A stretch of DNA of 64,000 nucleotides from JAZKAR01 sp040389065. GTDB lineage: Bacteria > Pseudomonadota > Gammaproteobacteria > Burkholderiales > Casimicrobiaceae. The DNA is taken from positions 1 to 64,000 of the forward strand of contig JAZKAR010000008.1 of NCBI GenBank assembly GCA_040389065.1. The letters are read 5' to 3'. Each line of letters opens with the position of its first letter. Within the stretch, counting starts at the first letter, position 1. Shown piece after piece: positions 43,976 through 52,525 of the stretch. The translations under genes and the position numbers were made by a program. The notes beneath the pieces are model-generated. The model saw nothing but the letters and a program-made list of their open reading frames with translations, was not told the DNA's origin and searched no databases.

Positions 43976-44242
43976 TTGAGTTCCGATCACTTTCAGTTAA
44001 CCAATATTCGTTTTGTGAAGCGAATTATAGTAGGTAATGACAACCCTCAAAACATGAGAACGGAAGCGGAAGTTCAAGAGGCCATGGAGCTGGTTAACAA
44101 GTGCCTTTCAGGCACGCCACGCGGTTTTATTATTGGCATAGAAAAAAGCTTTCGTCTTTATAATATTGGTGAGCACCAGGTTATTTTGCAATATGCAGTC
44201 TACAATATTGGTTTTGAGCGTAAGCCAGGCTACCTTGATTAG
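43976..44242 (+). CDS. Small protein of unknown function, linked with DUF2589, TTG start
   Basis: A protein of 88 residues with a TTG start at 43976 (GGAG 7 bases upstream; the codon before it is a stop in frame two positions up). It contains TEAEVQEAMELVNKCLSGTPRGFIIG and ends LQYAVYNIGFERKPGYLD. I do not recognise a named family. Because it directly follows a DUF2589 fragment it may be part of a module of small ligand-binding or chaperone-like proteins now partly deleted. Confidence 0.5.
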   Translation: MSSDHFQLTNIRFVKRIIVGNDNPQNMRTEAEVQEAMELVNKCLSGTPRGFIIGIEKSFRLYNIGEHQVILQYAVYNIGFERKPGYLD

Positions 44243-44265
44243 CGTCGGCTACGCAGTTGAATGAG

Positions 44266-44290
44266 GGGGTTGTGTCGTAAATATTGAAAG
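44266..44290 (+). mobile_element. Possible IS terminus related to the one at 25238
   Basis: GGGGTTGTGTCGTAAATATT repeats the pattern of GGGTTGTGTCGCAAAATTTT at 25238. It lies in the gap between the 88-residue gene and the GFA gene, where no transposase remains. Confidence 0.35.
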
Positions 44291-44329
44291 ACCAAAGAAT
44301 TTGTATTGATTTTTGATTTTTCGAAATCG

Positions 44330-44773
44330 TCATTCAGGTTGCTTTGAGCCAACCTGCACCAGCACATCTTTTGAAGCCCATTCTTCAAAGACTGGTATGT
44401 CTTGATATCCCTCAATCAAATGCCATGCTGCCATTTCTTTAATGAATGTATGCGCCTTAGCTTTTTTGTTCAAGGGTGTATCAAGCGTTCCCAAGCGAAT
44501 TCTAAGTGTTCCATCCCGAGCTGTTACCCGAGCATAGAGTGGAGAACCACAGTTTGAGCAGAAAGCACGAAATTTGCCTGGTGACGATTCATATTCACGA
44601 AGCAATCCAGCGGCATCTTCTACCATAAACTCGTTTGTGTTAACGCCAGCATTAGAGGCGTGAGCTGTGCCGCTTGCTTTCTGACAACTCTTACAATGGC
44701 AGTAGCCAAAATCACTTAATTCACCATTGATTTGATAGTGAATTTTTCCGCAAAGGCAACTTCCTTTATACAT
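44330..44773 (-). CDS. GFA (CENP-V/GFA) domain zinc protein
   Basis: Protein of 147 residues of the glutathione-dependent formaldehyde-activating family. Zinc cysteines are in GSCLCGKIHY, YCHCKSCQKASG and FRAFCSNCGSPLYAR. The family name comes from formaldehyde-glutathione adduct formation; most bacterial members have no proven role. The length is normal. Its neighbours Ohr and DJ-1/PfpI suggest a small stress-response island. Confidence 0.85.
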   Translation of the reverse strand: MYKGSCLCGKIHYQINGELSDFGYCHCKSCQKASGTAHASNAGVNTNEFMVEDAAGLLREYESSPGKFRAFCSNCGSPLYARVTARDGTLRIRLGTLDTPLNKKAKAHTFIKEMAAWHLIEGYQDIPVFEEWASKDVLVQVGSKQPE

Positions 44774-44797
44774 ACATTATCCTTCTGATCATCCTAA

Positions 44798-44821
44798 CCT
44801 TCTCCCTCGAGGGGGAGAAGG
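44798..44821. repeat. REP-like GC-rich palindrome
   Basis: CCTTCTCCC-TCGAGG-GGGAGAAGG, with TTAGGAT on one side. A half copy, GAGGGAGAAGGTTGGGGTGA, stands at about 52974-52993. Such CCCTCTCCC...GGGAGAGGG palindromes recur between genes in many proteobacterial genomes. It may also end the ohr transcript on the minus strand, though no T-run follows. Confidence 0.6.
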
Positions 44822-44853
44822 AACTCAAAACAGTTAGCTATTTCGTATATAAA

Positions 44854-45282
44854 TTATGCAACTGTTAAATCAACTTTAATGTTGCCGCGCGTAGCATTAG
44901 AGTAAGGGCAAACAATATGAGCTTGCTCAACTAGTTTTTCTGCCGCCGCTTTTTCGAGGCCGGGAAGCGAAATTTTCAGAGCCACTTCAATACCAAAACC
45001 GTTAGGAATCGCACCGATACCTACTTCACCTTCAACGCGGGTATCAGCAGGTAATGATACTTTTTCACGACCAGCAACAAATTTTAGCGCGCCTAAAAAA
45101 CAAGCGGAGTAGCCCGCAGCAAATAATTGCTCAGGGTTCGTACCTGTACCGCCTGCGCCGCCTAATTCTTTGGGTGTCGTTAACGTAACATCCAATACAC
45201 CGTCTGAAGACTGAGCTTTACCATCACGCCCACCTGTTGCAGAAGCTTTACCGCGGTACAGTACTTTTTCAATATGATCCAT
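44854..45282 (-). CDS. ohr: Organic hydroperoxide resistance protein Ohr (OsmC family)
   Basis: Thiol peroxidase for organic and fatty-acid hydroperoxides, cytoplasmic, reduced by lipoylated proteins. The 142 residues contain both catalytic cysteines: YSACFLGAL (about residue 60) and VCPYSNATRGN (about 125), with a conserved Arg near the start (YRGKASATGGRDGK). A start at 45282 is supported by AAGGAATGTCTC upstream. OhrR, a MarR protein, normally controls ohr; no such gene is adjacent. Confidence 0.92.
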   Translation of the reverse strand: MDHIEKVLYRGKASATGGRDGKAQSSDGVLDVTLTTPKELGGAGGTGTNPEQLFAAGYSACFLGALKFVAGREKVSLPADTRVEGEVGIGAIPNGFGIEVALKISLPGLEKAAAEKLVEQAHIVCPYSNATRGNIKVDLTVA

Positions 45283-45439
45283 TGAGACATTCCTTATAAA
45301 TAAAAATAAAAGGTGGAAGGGAACTGAAAAACATTGACCATGCTACCATATTCGCAGGGTGGAGCAGATAAGGGGTGTAGTGTGAGCTTATACTCCGAAT
45401 ATGGGTGTCGCAGGTTAATTGTGAATACATTTAAAAATA

Positions 45440-45458
45440 AATAGGCAATCGGTCTATT
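45440..45458. promoter_or_regulatory. Candidate TetR-type operator upstream of the DJ-1/PfpI gene
   Basis: AATAGGCAATCGGTCTATT is an imperfect dyad (AATAG.C / G.CTATT) resembling the TAGACC-N-GGTCTA type bound by TetR/NemR-like repressors that sense electrophiles. It lies about 60 bases before the start codon. No TetR gene is in the window. Confidence 0.35.
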
Positions 45459-45516
45459 TATTAATTAGTTAGCTAGAATTGCTTAACTGGTTATTTATCT
45501 CTATTGGAGAGTTAAA

Positions 45517-46200
45517 ATGAAAATTCTTATGGTTTTGACATCACATAGCGAACTTGGGAATACTGGTCGCAAAACTGGCTTTTGGCTGGAAGAACTGGCT
45601 GCGCCTTATTACACATTCAAAGATGCGGGGGCGGATGTGGTTCTGGCATCCCCTAACGGTGGGCAGCCACCCTTAGATCCAAAAAGCAGTGAACCGGCAA
45701 ATCAAACCGAGCAGACACATCGCTTTGAGGCAGATGCTGTAGCGACTTCACAACTAGCTAGCACTGTACGCCTGGGTAGTATCAACCAGGCAGACTTCGA
45801 TGCAATCTTTTATCCGGGAGGGCATGGGCCTCTGTGGGATCTGGCAGAAGACAAGGTTTCGATTGCATTGATTGAATCTTTCATTAAAGCTAACAAGCCA
45901 GTTGCGTTGGTATGTCATGCACCTGGGGTATTACGTCACGCTAAAACACCTGATGGAAAGCCACTCGTCGAAGGCAAAAAAGTAACCGGTTTTACTAATA
46001 CTGAAGAAGCTGCTGTTGAATTGACCGACATCGTGCCGTTCTTGGTAGAAGACGAACTCAAAGCCAAAGGCGGAATGTATTCCAGAGGTGACGACTGGAC
46101 TTCCTATATCGTCAGAGATGGGCTTCTGATTACCGGGCAAAATCCTGCTTCATCGAGCGCCACTGCTGCGTTGCTTATACAGCAAGTGAGCAGCAAGTGA
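45517..46200 (+). CDS. DJ-1/PfpI family protein (type 1 glutamine amidotransferase-like)
   Basis: Protein of 227 residues with the nucleophile elbow LVCHAPGVL (Cys at about residue 130) and an acidic residue in the early GRKTGFWLEELA, matching the Hsp31/glyoxalase III-like branch that removes methylglyoxal or deglycates proteins. FYPGGHGPLWDL is typical of this group. The ribosome site is TTGGAGAGTTAAA. The final codons lie within an 11-base tandem repeat (GTGAGCAGCAA), which could have altered the C-terminus. Confidence 0.85.
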   Translation: MKILMVLTSHSELGNTGRKTGFWLEELAAPYYTFKDAGADVVLASPNGGQPPLDPKSSEPANQTEQTHRFEADAVATSQLASTVRLGSINQADFDAIFYPGGHGPLWDLAEDKVSIALIESFIKANKPVALVCHAPGVLRHAKTPDGKPLVEGKKVTGFTNTEEAAVELTDIVPFLVEDELKAKGGMYSRGDDWTSYIVRDGLLITGQNPASSSATAALLIQQVSSK

Positions 46201-46316
46201 GCAGCAAGTGAATCGCTTAACGTTAACATGCGTTTGAATGCGGTTTCGTGAGCTAGCTCTAACTGCAATTCTGCTGTCTTACTGAGAAAAAGCATTTGAA
46301 TAGCACGTTAAGTTTT

Positions 46317-46335
46317 AGAGTTTAAGTGTCTTATT
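46317..46335. repeat. Direct repeat, left copy, flanking the hydrolase/AraC module
   Basis: AGAGTTTAAGTGTCTTATT differs at one base from AGAGCTTAAGTGTCTTATT at 48901-48919. The two copies bracket 2.57 kb of more GC-rich DNA carrying a membrane protein, an alpha/beta hydrolase and an AraC regulator. Confidence 0.6.
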
Positions 46336-46454
46336 TATTAGTGAATTATTAGTGAAAAGAAGTTGATTTCTAATCCCTCTCTTGTCAGCGTCACCAATTT
46401 TTGCATACGAAAAGGCGTATCAAATGGTGAAGTGGTTTCAAAAACAACGCCCCG

Positions 46455-46943
46455 TCAACTTGTAGCAACCTTGCCCCGCTTACGCAGATAGATGATCTGG
46501 GCTGTCAAGCCGATGATGAGAATAAGTAAAAGACTGGCCTGAACTCCGATAAGGAGTGGCGATTTCAGGTCTGTAACAAGGGGATGACCATCTGGAACAC
46601 GGCGCAGTGTTTCAGTGGCGGTTGGGAGCATCAACAGAAACGCCGTCAGACTTAGACATATCGTTTCTACGTATTTTGCAGCCCGCCCTAATATTTTAGT
46701 TCGTCCGATGCCAAAGCCGATTAGAAGCATGATGATCGTTAGGGCACCGATGATATAGCTGATTGGTTCATGCGCGACTAGAAAAACTGTCAATGCACCG
46801 ACTAACATCGAAATGAAATAGATAGTGCCCAGCTTTGACTGCGGCACTATCCGACCATAACAGATAAGCATATACACAGCTACGGGAATGGCTGGCAGGC
46901 TGCTGAGTGTATGCACCCAGCCTAGTGGAGATATTCCAAACAT
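46455..46943 (-). CDS. Polytopic membrane protein of unknown function
   Basis: Hydrophobic protein of 162 residues with about five membrane segments (first at WVHTLSSLPAIPVAVYMLI, last at LLILIIGLTAQIIYL) and a basic C-terminus RKRGKVATS. The start is set at 46943, the codon before GISPLGWV, since AAAGGATATATAA precedes it. It has no catalytic motif I can recognise. It follows the alpha/beta hydrolase by 32 bases on the same strand and probably shares its transcript. Confidence 0.65.
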   Translation of the reverse strand: MFGISPLGWVHTLSSLPAIPVAVYMLICYGRIVPQSKLGTIYFISMLVGALTVFLVAHEPISYIIGALTIIMLLIGFGIGRTKILGRAAKYVETICLSLTAFLLMLPTATETLRRVPDGHPLVTDLKSPLLIGVQASLLLILIIGLTAQIIYLRKRGKVATS

Positions 46944-46975
46944 ATTTATATATCCTTTCATATATTGCGGAGACT

Positions 46976-47815
46976 TTAAATACCGTTGACACTGGCGGCG
47001 GCCGTTAGGATGACGTTAGCGACTTCAGTCGGATGCGACACCATTGATACGTGGCTAGAGCCAGGAATCGTCGTGACTTGCGCGTTAATCCTCGTGGCTT
47101 CGTCTTGTTGGAATGCAGCCGGAATGAGTTGATCGTCTGTGCCTACTACAAAATACGATGGCTTGCTCTTCCAAGCCGCAGTGCTTACCTTGTCGTCCAG
47201 GGCATGGGCAAAGATTGGTCCTTGAGAGGTCGCCATGACTGCCGCTTCGCTGGTTGGCACATCCGCTGCGAAATTGTTTAGGTAGACGCTTGTACTCAGG
47301 GTCAAATATCCTGCACTATCTGGAATGATTCCGGCCTGCCATGTTCCAGCCGGATAGGGCTTTATGAGATCGTTAATTGATTCGTTGTCGCCTGGAGTGA
47401 ACGCATCGACATATACCAGGTTGACGACCTTGTCGCTGGTACCGGCCTCAGTGATGACAGCACCGCCGTACGAATGACCGACGAGAATTACCTGGCCAGT
47501 TTGTGCTTCGATTGCACGGCGTACGATAGAGGCGTCTTCACTCAGCGAAGCACGTTGCAATTGTACTGATACCACCTTCAAACCACGCTGCAGCAGCAGC
47601 GGTGTTACTTTAGCCCAGCTTGAACCATCGGCCCAAGCACCATGTACCAGTACTGCTGTGGTTGGCGTCGGCGGGACTGTAGCAGCGGAGCTGGCACCAC
47701 CGCATCCTGCCAGCATGACCGGAATAGCGATAGCATTGATGGCAAGCGCAGCATAACACAGCGATTTTCGGAAATTAGAAGAAGTCATGTCGCTCTGCTT
47801 GTTCAATTCTTTCAT
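46976..47815 (-). CDS. Alpha/beta hydrolase with lipoprotein-like N-terminus
   Basis: Protein of 279 residues. After an N-terminal hydrophobic stretch ending in the lipobox-like MLAGCGG (Cys at about residue 38), the hydrolase fold shows the oxyanion VLVHGAWADGSSW, nucleophile elbow VGHSYGGAV, acid in VGTDDQLIP and His in GSSHVSM. It resembles esterase/haloalkane-type enzymes of the AB_hydrolase_6 kind. The ATG at 47815 has GGAG six bases upstream; a TTG at 47827 is not needed. It is divergent from an AraC regulator, likely its activator. Confidence 0.82.
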   Translation of the reverse strand: MKELNKQSDMTSSNFRKSLCYAALAINAIAIPVMLAGCGGASSAATVPPTPTTAVLVHGAWADGSSWAKVTPLLLQRGLKVVSVQLQRASLSEDASIVRRAIEAQTGQVILVGHSYGGAVITEAGTSDKVVNLVYVDAFTPGDNESINDLIKPYPAGTWQAGIIPDSAGYLTLSTSVYLNNFAADVPTSEAAVMATSQGPIFAHALDDKVSTAAWKSKPSYFVVGTDDQLIPAAFQQDEATRINAQVTTIPGSSHVSMVSHPTEVANVILTAAASVNGI

Positions 47816-47857
47816 GTCATACTCCAAGGAATGTTTATATGGACGAGTGCTAATCTA

Positions 47858-48901
47858 ATGATAGAACACAGTGATATGACCAGCCATATCCAAGAGACCG
47901 CATTTCATGATCAATCGTCCGGGAAAATGCCAGACTATGGCATGGCAGCTACCCGCGCTGATGTTCTATCCCAAGTGCTGACCTTGATACGGTTACGTGG
48001 CGAGCTGGTATATTCAGGGCAGCTGAGAGCACCGTGGAGCATTGCTTTCCCAAAAGGTGCAGCTCATTTTTATTTTGTCGAAACCGGCATGATGTGGGTC
48101 AAAACATTGAATGCTGACCCTATTGCCGCACATCAAGGCGACATGCTGCTGCTGCCGCATGGTATCGACCACCTGATTTGCGACGATCCGGCTACGCCGC
48201 CAGCAGAAATTGGCAGTATCATCAGCGAACACTTCAATCGCGATAAATCTGTGCTTGATTATGGCAGTAATGGCGCACTGACTCGCATCGTTGGCGGCCT
48301 ATTCCATTTCGAAGGAGGATCACTGGCTGCTATTTTGGCGGCTCTGCCCTTGGTGGTACACATTCCCAACAAAGATGGCAAAACCCCGGACTGGATGCAT
48401 GGTTTAACCAATTTCCTGCTAAAGGAATCGCGTGACGCTGAACCTGGCTCATCACTGATGATTTCACGGCTGATTGATTTGCTGGTAATACGTACATTGC
48501 GCACATGGGCAGCCTGCCAGACCCATTTAAGTAGTTGGGTCGGCGCACTAGGCGACAAACACATGGGCCGCGCACTAAGTGCCATACATGCAGCACCTTA
48601 TCATCGCTGGACTGTGGATGAACTGGCCCGTATCGCAGTGATGTCGCGCTCGATTTTTGCCGAGCGCTTTAAGGCACGGATCGGCGAGGCACCATTACAG
48701 TACGTCAAACGCTTGAAGTTGACACTGGCAGCGGATATGCTCGCAAGCGGCGGGCTACGCATTACCCAAGTAGCAGAACGCATTGGTTATGCCTCGGACG
48801 CAGCCTTTAGCCGTGCCTTCAAGACGCAGTACGGCTACGCACCGAGCGAAGCAGCGTTGTTGAATAAATCGGAAAAGGATCAAAAAGAGATCGCGTCTTA
48901 A
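47858..48901 (+). CDS. AraC-family transcriptional regulator with cupin N-domain
   Basis: Regulator of about 347 residues. The N-terminal cupin-like effector domain (GAAHFYFVETGMMWVKTL; GDMLLLPHGIDHLI) is followed by a C-terminal AraC DNA-binding pair of helix-turn-helix motifs (WTVDELARIAVMSRSIFAERF and RITQVAERIGYASDAAFSRAF). The start is uncertain: ATG at 47858 or 47876; the longer frame from 47642 runs through the divergent gene. It is divergent from the alpha/beta hydrolase and lies within the same GC-richer block. Confidence 0.87.
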   Translation: MIEHSDMTSHIQETAFHDQSSGKMPDYGMAATRADVLSQVLTLIRLRGELVYSGQLRAPWSIAFPKGAAHFYFVETGMMWVKTLNADPIAAHQGDMLLLPHGIDHLICDDPATPPAEIGSIISEHFNRDKSVLDYGSNGALTRIVGGLFHFEGGSLAAILAALPLVVHIPNKDGKTPDWMHGLTNFLLKESRDAEPGSSLMISRLIDLLVIRTLRTWAACQTHLSSWVGALGDKHMGRALSAIHAAPYHRWTVDELARIAVMSRSIFAERFKARIGEAPLQYVKRLKLTLAADMLASGGLRITQVAERIGYASDAAFSRAFKTQYGYAPSEAALLNKSEKDQKEIAS

Positions 48902-48919
48902 GAGCTTAAGTGTCTTATT
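48901..48919. repeat. Direct repeat, right copy, flanking the hydrolase/AraC module
   Basis: AGAGCTTAAGTGTCTTATT; see the left copy at 46317-46335. The repeat begins at the AraC gene's stop, overlapping its last base. Beyond it the chromosome is AT-rich again. Confidence 0.6.
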
Positions 48920-48967
48920 CGTGAGGTGGAATTGGTTTCTTTTGTCGTTATCTGCTATTAAAATTAT

Positions 48968-50398
48968 TTAAATGCATTGTTTACTCTCTTTAAGAGCATG
49001 TATTTGTTGCCCATCTTGTAAAATAGTAAGGGAAATCACTTCTTTTTCGTTTCGTTCAAAGCTAATTTCTGTGTTAACAGCATTTGAAAAAAAAGTATTC
49101 TGTGAAAGAGGGAAAATAGGTAATGGCGGTTGTATTCCATACTGAAACATCAAATGATCATCTGTAACGGTAACCTGAAACGTTACACCGCTTTTAGATA
49201 TATATTGCCCTACATATTCTTGGTAATCAGGTAAATCAATCGCAATCTTACGCGTACTATTAGCCCATTCATATTCTTCACCAATAGCGTTCATGATTTC
49301 ATTTAATAATGGATAGCCTTCATTGGAATTGAGCATCACAATAGCGCCTTTTCCAGTATTTTTATAAAGGCGTAGCTGTGAAACAAACCCTTCATTCCAA
49401 CCGCAATGTCCAAAATGAAAACCTTCGTTTGTGCCATTGCAGAAAAATCCTAAACCAACGTTACACAAAAGCCCTAATCCAACTCCTTGAGATTCATTGA
49501 TTTTCTGATCATTCAATTGCTGAGAAAGAAGCATTGTTTCAATAGTGTCTTTTTTTAGAATAGATGGTGTCTTTTTGTCATGTAATACCTTTAATAGTTC
49601 AACACCTACTTTTGCTAAATCTGTAGGCGTTGTCCAAAGCCCTGAAGATGCCATATTAGGGTATATATGAAAGTCTCCTCTTACGGGCACTCCCTTTTTA
49701 GGATGGCCTGTGGCAGTTCGTTTTATCATTGCTTCAGGCAATGGATATTCAAATGAGCTGGAGTCTAAGCCTAATGGTTCAAATACTAATTCGCGCATCA
49801 TCTCAGAAAACGGGATTTTAAGCACATCCATCATAAGTTGCTGTGCAATAAGTGTTCCACCGCCTGAGTAACGAAACAAAGTGCCTGGTAAACTATTGAT
49901 ATTAACCTTGGCTGTGTTAGCGGGGTATTCACCATTTAAAATTTGAATTAACGTTGGCAACATCTCATTTTTTTGATATCCAGGAAAACCAGGTACAGTT
50001 AGCCCGCCCATATGGCTTAGCAGATGGCGTAATGTTAGTTTAGGTTTCCACTCTTCATGAAAAGGCAACCGCCAGGAAGAAAGATAATGATGGATATCTT
50101 CATCAAGATTCAACTTACCTTCTTGAACTAATTTCATGACGGCTAGGGCAAAAATTGGCTTGCTGATGGAAGCGGCTTGAAAAAGAGTGTCTGGCGTTAC
50201 CTTACTTTCAAGCTGGGTATCACTGATACCAAAGCCTTGCGCCCATTCAATTTCAAAGTTATTAATAACCGCAATACTTGCCCCAGGGGTATGGTAATAA
50301 GCCATTCGATCATATAATGTTTGCGGAGCAGCCAAAGGATCACTCGCCGCTGGGCGAAGACACGTTGTAATGCGTTCAATACGACTTTTAATATTCAT
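48968..50398 (-). CDS. Serine hydrolase of the beta-lactamase / D-Ala-D-Ala peptidase (AmpC-like) fold
   Basis: The 476-residue protein contains the active-site tetrad SISK (in FQAASISKPIFALA, about 75) and LFRYSGGGTLIAQQL, with a Tyr that acts as base. WTTPTDLAKVGVEL and the late GHCGWNEGF replace the usual HTG/KTG. A C-terminal DUF3471-like beta-barrel domain follows. Proteins of this family act on peptide or ester bonds and are rarely true beta-lactamases. I see no signal peptide with the start at 50398, so it may be cytoplasmic; the ATG at 50461 adds a hydrophobic stretch that could be an anchor. Confidence 0.8.
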   Translation of the reverse strand: MNIKSRIERITTCLRPAASDPLAAPQTLYDRMAYYHTPGASIAVINNFEIEWAQGFGISDTQLESKVTPDTLFQAASISKPIFALAVMKLVQEGKLNLDEDIHHYLSSWRLPFHEEWKPKLTLRHLLSHMGGLTVPGFPGYQKNEMLPTLIQILNGEYPANTAKVNINSLPGTLFRYSGGGTLIAQQLMMDVLKIPFSEMMRELVFEPLGLDSSSFEYPLPEAMIKRTATGHPKKGVPVRGDFHIYPNMASSGLWTTPTDLAKVGVELLKVLHDKKTPSILKKDTIETMLLSQQLNDQKINESQGVGLGLLCNVGLGFFCNGTNEGFHFGHCGWNEGFVSQLRLYKNTGKGAIVMLNSNEGYPLLNEIMNAIGEEYEWANSTRKIAIDLPDYQEYVGQYISKSGVTFQVTVTDDHLMFQYGIQPPLPIFPLSQNTFFSNAVNTEISFERNEKEVISLTILQDGQQIHALKESKQCI

Positions 50399-50511
50399 AG
50401 GTAATGATTTCTGATGAGGTTTTTTAAAAATAGACACAATGTTTGCTGTTATAAGTATCAAGCTGACACTTAACGCGAAAACTTCTAACTTTATATTTAT
50501 ACCTAAACAGC

Positions 50512-51465
50512 CTAACCTCTGGGATGATGCTTAGCATGCAAAAGCTTGAGCCGTTCATGCGCCACATGGGTATAGATCTGCGTGGTTGTAATATTTAAAT
50601 GCCCCAATAGCATTTGTACAACGCGTAAATCAGCGCCGTGATTTAATAAGTGAGTTGCGAAAGCATGGCGGAGAATATGGGGAGACAGCTGCTCTTTTCG
50701 AAAACCGGCAATCATGGCGTAGTGCTTAATTCGATACCAAAATGCTTGCCGTGACATCGCTTCACCGCGTTGTGTAATAAAAAGAGCTTCTTGTGCACTA
50801 TTAGCACCGCCTAATAAAACATACGCTTCTTTGAGATAGCGATTAATCCAGAAAATGGCCTCATCGCCTAATGGAACCAGCCGTTCTTTATCGCCTTTTC
50901 CTGATACACGCACTACCCCCATATCAAGCCGCACCTGTTCATGTTTTAAGGTAACGAGTTCGGTTACTCTCAGCCCGGTTGCGTAAATGGTTTCGATCAT
51001 AGCCCGATCTCTTAATCCAATGGTTTCCTCTACATTGGGAGCATGGAGCAATGCTTCTACTTGTGCTTCAGACAGTAATTTGGGTAATGATCGATAGTGG
51101 CGGCGTGTTTTGATCAGCGCTGTGGGGTTATCTGTTCGGGTGCCTTGTTCTACTAAATAATTGTAGTAACGCTTTAGCGTTGCCAGCAACCGCAATACAG
51201 AACTGTTAAGCGCACCTTTGCTGAAGCGATAAGCCAGTAAGCCCTCAAGCTCATCACGCTTAGCGTGTAGTAGCGCTTCTATAGGGTCGCGCTCCATTAG
51301 CTGGCCTAAGTCTTCGCCAGCTAGCACTAAATCGCTGCGATAAGCAGATAGAGTATTTTTAGAAAGACCTTCAGTAAGCCATAACGTATCGCAAAAGGCA
51401 TCAGCTAATGATCGTAAGGCGACACTAGAAGCCGTTTTATCAGTAGAGGCAGAGGAGTGAGTCAT
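50512..51465 (-). CDS. xerD: Site-specific tyrosine recombinase XerD
   Basis: Recombinase of 317 residues that with XerC resolves chromosome dimers at dif under FtsK control. Catalytic residues are the Arg in YATGLRVTELVTLK, the Lys in VSGKGDKERLVPLG, the HxxR in HILRHAFATHLLNHG, the His in LLGHLNITTTQ and the Tyr in IYTHV. The N-terminal SAM-like domain starts ESLS-like at LAFCDTLWLTEGLSKNTLSAYR, as in XerD. An ATG follows AGG by eight bases. It ends the lipoprotein operon, 13 bases after that gene's stop. Confidence 0.92.
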   Translation of the reverse strand: MTHSSASTDKTASSVALRSLADAFCDTLWLTEGLSKNTLSAYRSDLVLAGEDLGQLMERDPIEALLHAKRDELEGLLAYRFSKGALNSSVLRLLATLKRYYNYLVEQGTRTDNPTALIKTRRHYRSLPKLLSEAQVEALLHAPNVEETIGLRDRAMIETIYATGLRVTELVTLKHEQVRLDMGVVRVSGKGDKERLVPLGDEAIFWINRYLKEAYVLLGGANSAQEALFITQRGEAMSRQAFWYRIKHYAMIAGFRKEQLSPHILRHAFATHLLNHGADLRVVQMLLGHLNITTTQIYTHVAHERLKLLHAKHHPRG

Positions 51466-51478
51466 GGATCAACCTGAT

Positions 51479-52348
51479 TTATGTAGCTCTTGAGTTAGGG
51501 GCAAGCGTTGGTGTAGCGGGGGCAGCAGGTAGTTTAATTGTAGGGGTAGGTGTTGGGCTAGGGGGTTGTGTTGGATTTTGTTGGTTTGGTTTCGCGGGTA
51601 TAGGTGTAGTTGTCTCGGGATTTTTATTAGCAGGGTTACAGTTACAACCTTTTGATAGAGGTTTTTTAGTGCGTTTTTTCTTATGCACTTTTTTCGTTGT
51701 TGAGGTTTCTTTTGTTTCTGTAGATATTTTCTTTTCGATAGTTGAAAAATCATAAGGAACAAGAGAAGAAGGCGGTGGAGCGGGTGGCGTATTTTCTTTA
51801 GGCGGTTCTTCACAGCGAAAGGTGCCTACAATTTCATACACACTGCCTTGCCAGGTGTTAGTAATTTTCTTTTGTTGTTCGATTATATGAAGCGGTTTGG
51901 TGGGCTTGATATCTTCGCAAGTATGTTGCGCTTCTTCCATAAAATAGCGTTCAACATCTAAGGTAGGCACTAGAGAGTTGCCTTCTACCCTGAGTTTATA
52001 CTGAGGTGTTGGCGATTCTTGGTTTGTTTTCTCAACGTGGCTGTAAATGCCCATATGTTTAGAGCTGCGTTTTATATGATCTGTATACTCAACAGGTAAA
52101 GAAGGCATGGAGGGTAATTTAGGAAGAGCGCTGCATCCCCCTAGCAGAAGTGCTCCTAAAATTCCTAAAGGAATAGATACTTTAAATGGTTGGAAAATAG
52201 GTTGAGCAACGATTTGATTCGCGCAGTATATAAGTGAAACTTTAAATGAAGCTGCTAGTGACGCAAAATGGGCTTTAGGCATGAATGATGCTCGTATCAC
52301 GTGAGTTCGAAGTAACCGTAGTATTCTATCCTTCGGTAAGGTTATCAC
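51479..52348 (-). CDS. Lipoprotein with Pro/Thr-rich C-terminal tail, unknown function
   Basis: Protein of up to 289 residues. A hydrophobic segment and lipobox LGALLLGGC (Cys at about residue 72 in the longest form) mark it as a lipoprotein, so the true start is probably downstream; the ATG at 52282 gives a 50-residue leader, still long. The folded part has YKLRVEGNSLVPTLDVERYF and a Cys pair (QHTCEDI, TFRCEEPP). From about residue 210 it is Pro, Thr, Lys and Asn rich, including KKVHKKKRTKK and CNCN, typical of a periplasmic spacer. It lies just upstream of xerD. Confidence 0.65.
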   Translation of the reverse strand: MITLPKDRILRLLRTHVIRASFMPKAHFASLAASFKVSLIYCANQIVAQPIFQPFKVSIPLGILGALLLGGCSALPKLPSMPSLPVEYTDHIKRSSKHMGIYSHVEKTNQESPTPQYKLRVEGNSLVPTLDVERYFMEEAQHTCEDIKPTKPLHIIEQQKKITNTWQGSVYEIVGTFRCEEPPKENTPPAPPPSSLVPYDFSTIEKKISTETKETSTTKKVHKKKRTKKPLSKGCNCNPANKNPETTTPIPAKPNQQNPTQPPSPTPTPTIKLPAAPATPTLAPNSRAT

Positions 52349-52525
52349 TTTCTTGTGCTAATCACGCATATATGAGCATTTTTTTAGCTTTTTTTCAATT
52401 AACGGGCTTGCCGCAGCTCAGGGTAAGGGGAAGCTATAACGGGCGAAGTGCTAGATTGACATCTGACTCTCGTGGCGGCAAATTCTGTTGAATGCGGTGT
52501 TAGAAAGGTATATACCTACAATTGG

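Noticed and set aside
46372..46461. Short + strand frame ending in a peptide-like stretch before the membrane protein gene
   Set aside because: About 30 codons after a stop with no start codon; could be a gene tail, but I cannot identify it.
51469..51813. Basic 114-codon frame overlapping the lipoprotein gene
   Set aside because: It is an alternate frame of the Pro/Thr/Lys-rich tail; composition and lack of a ribosome site argue against it.
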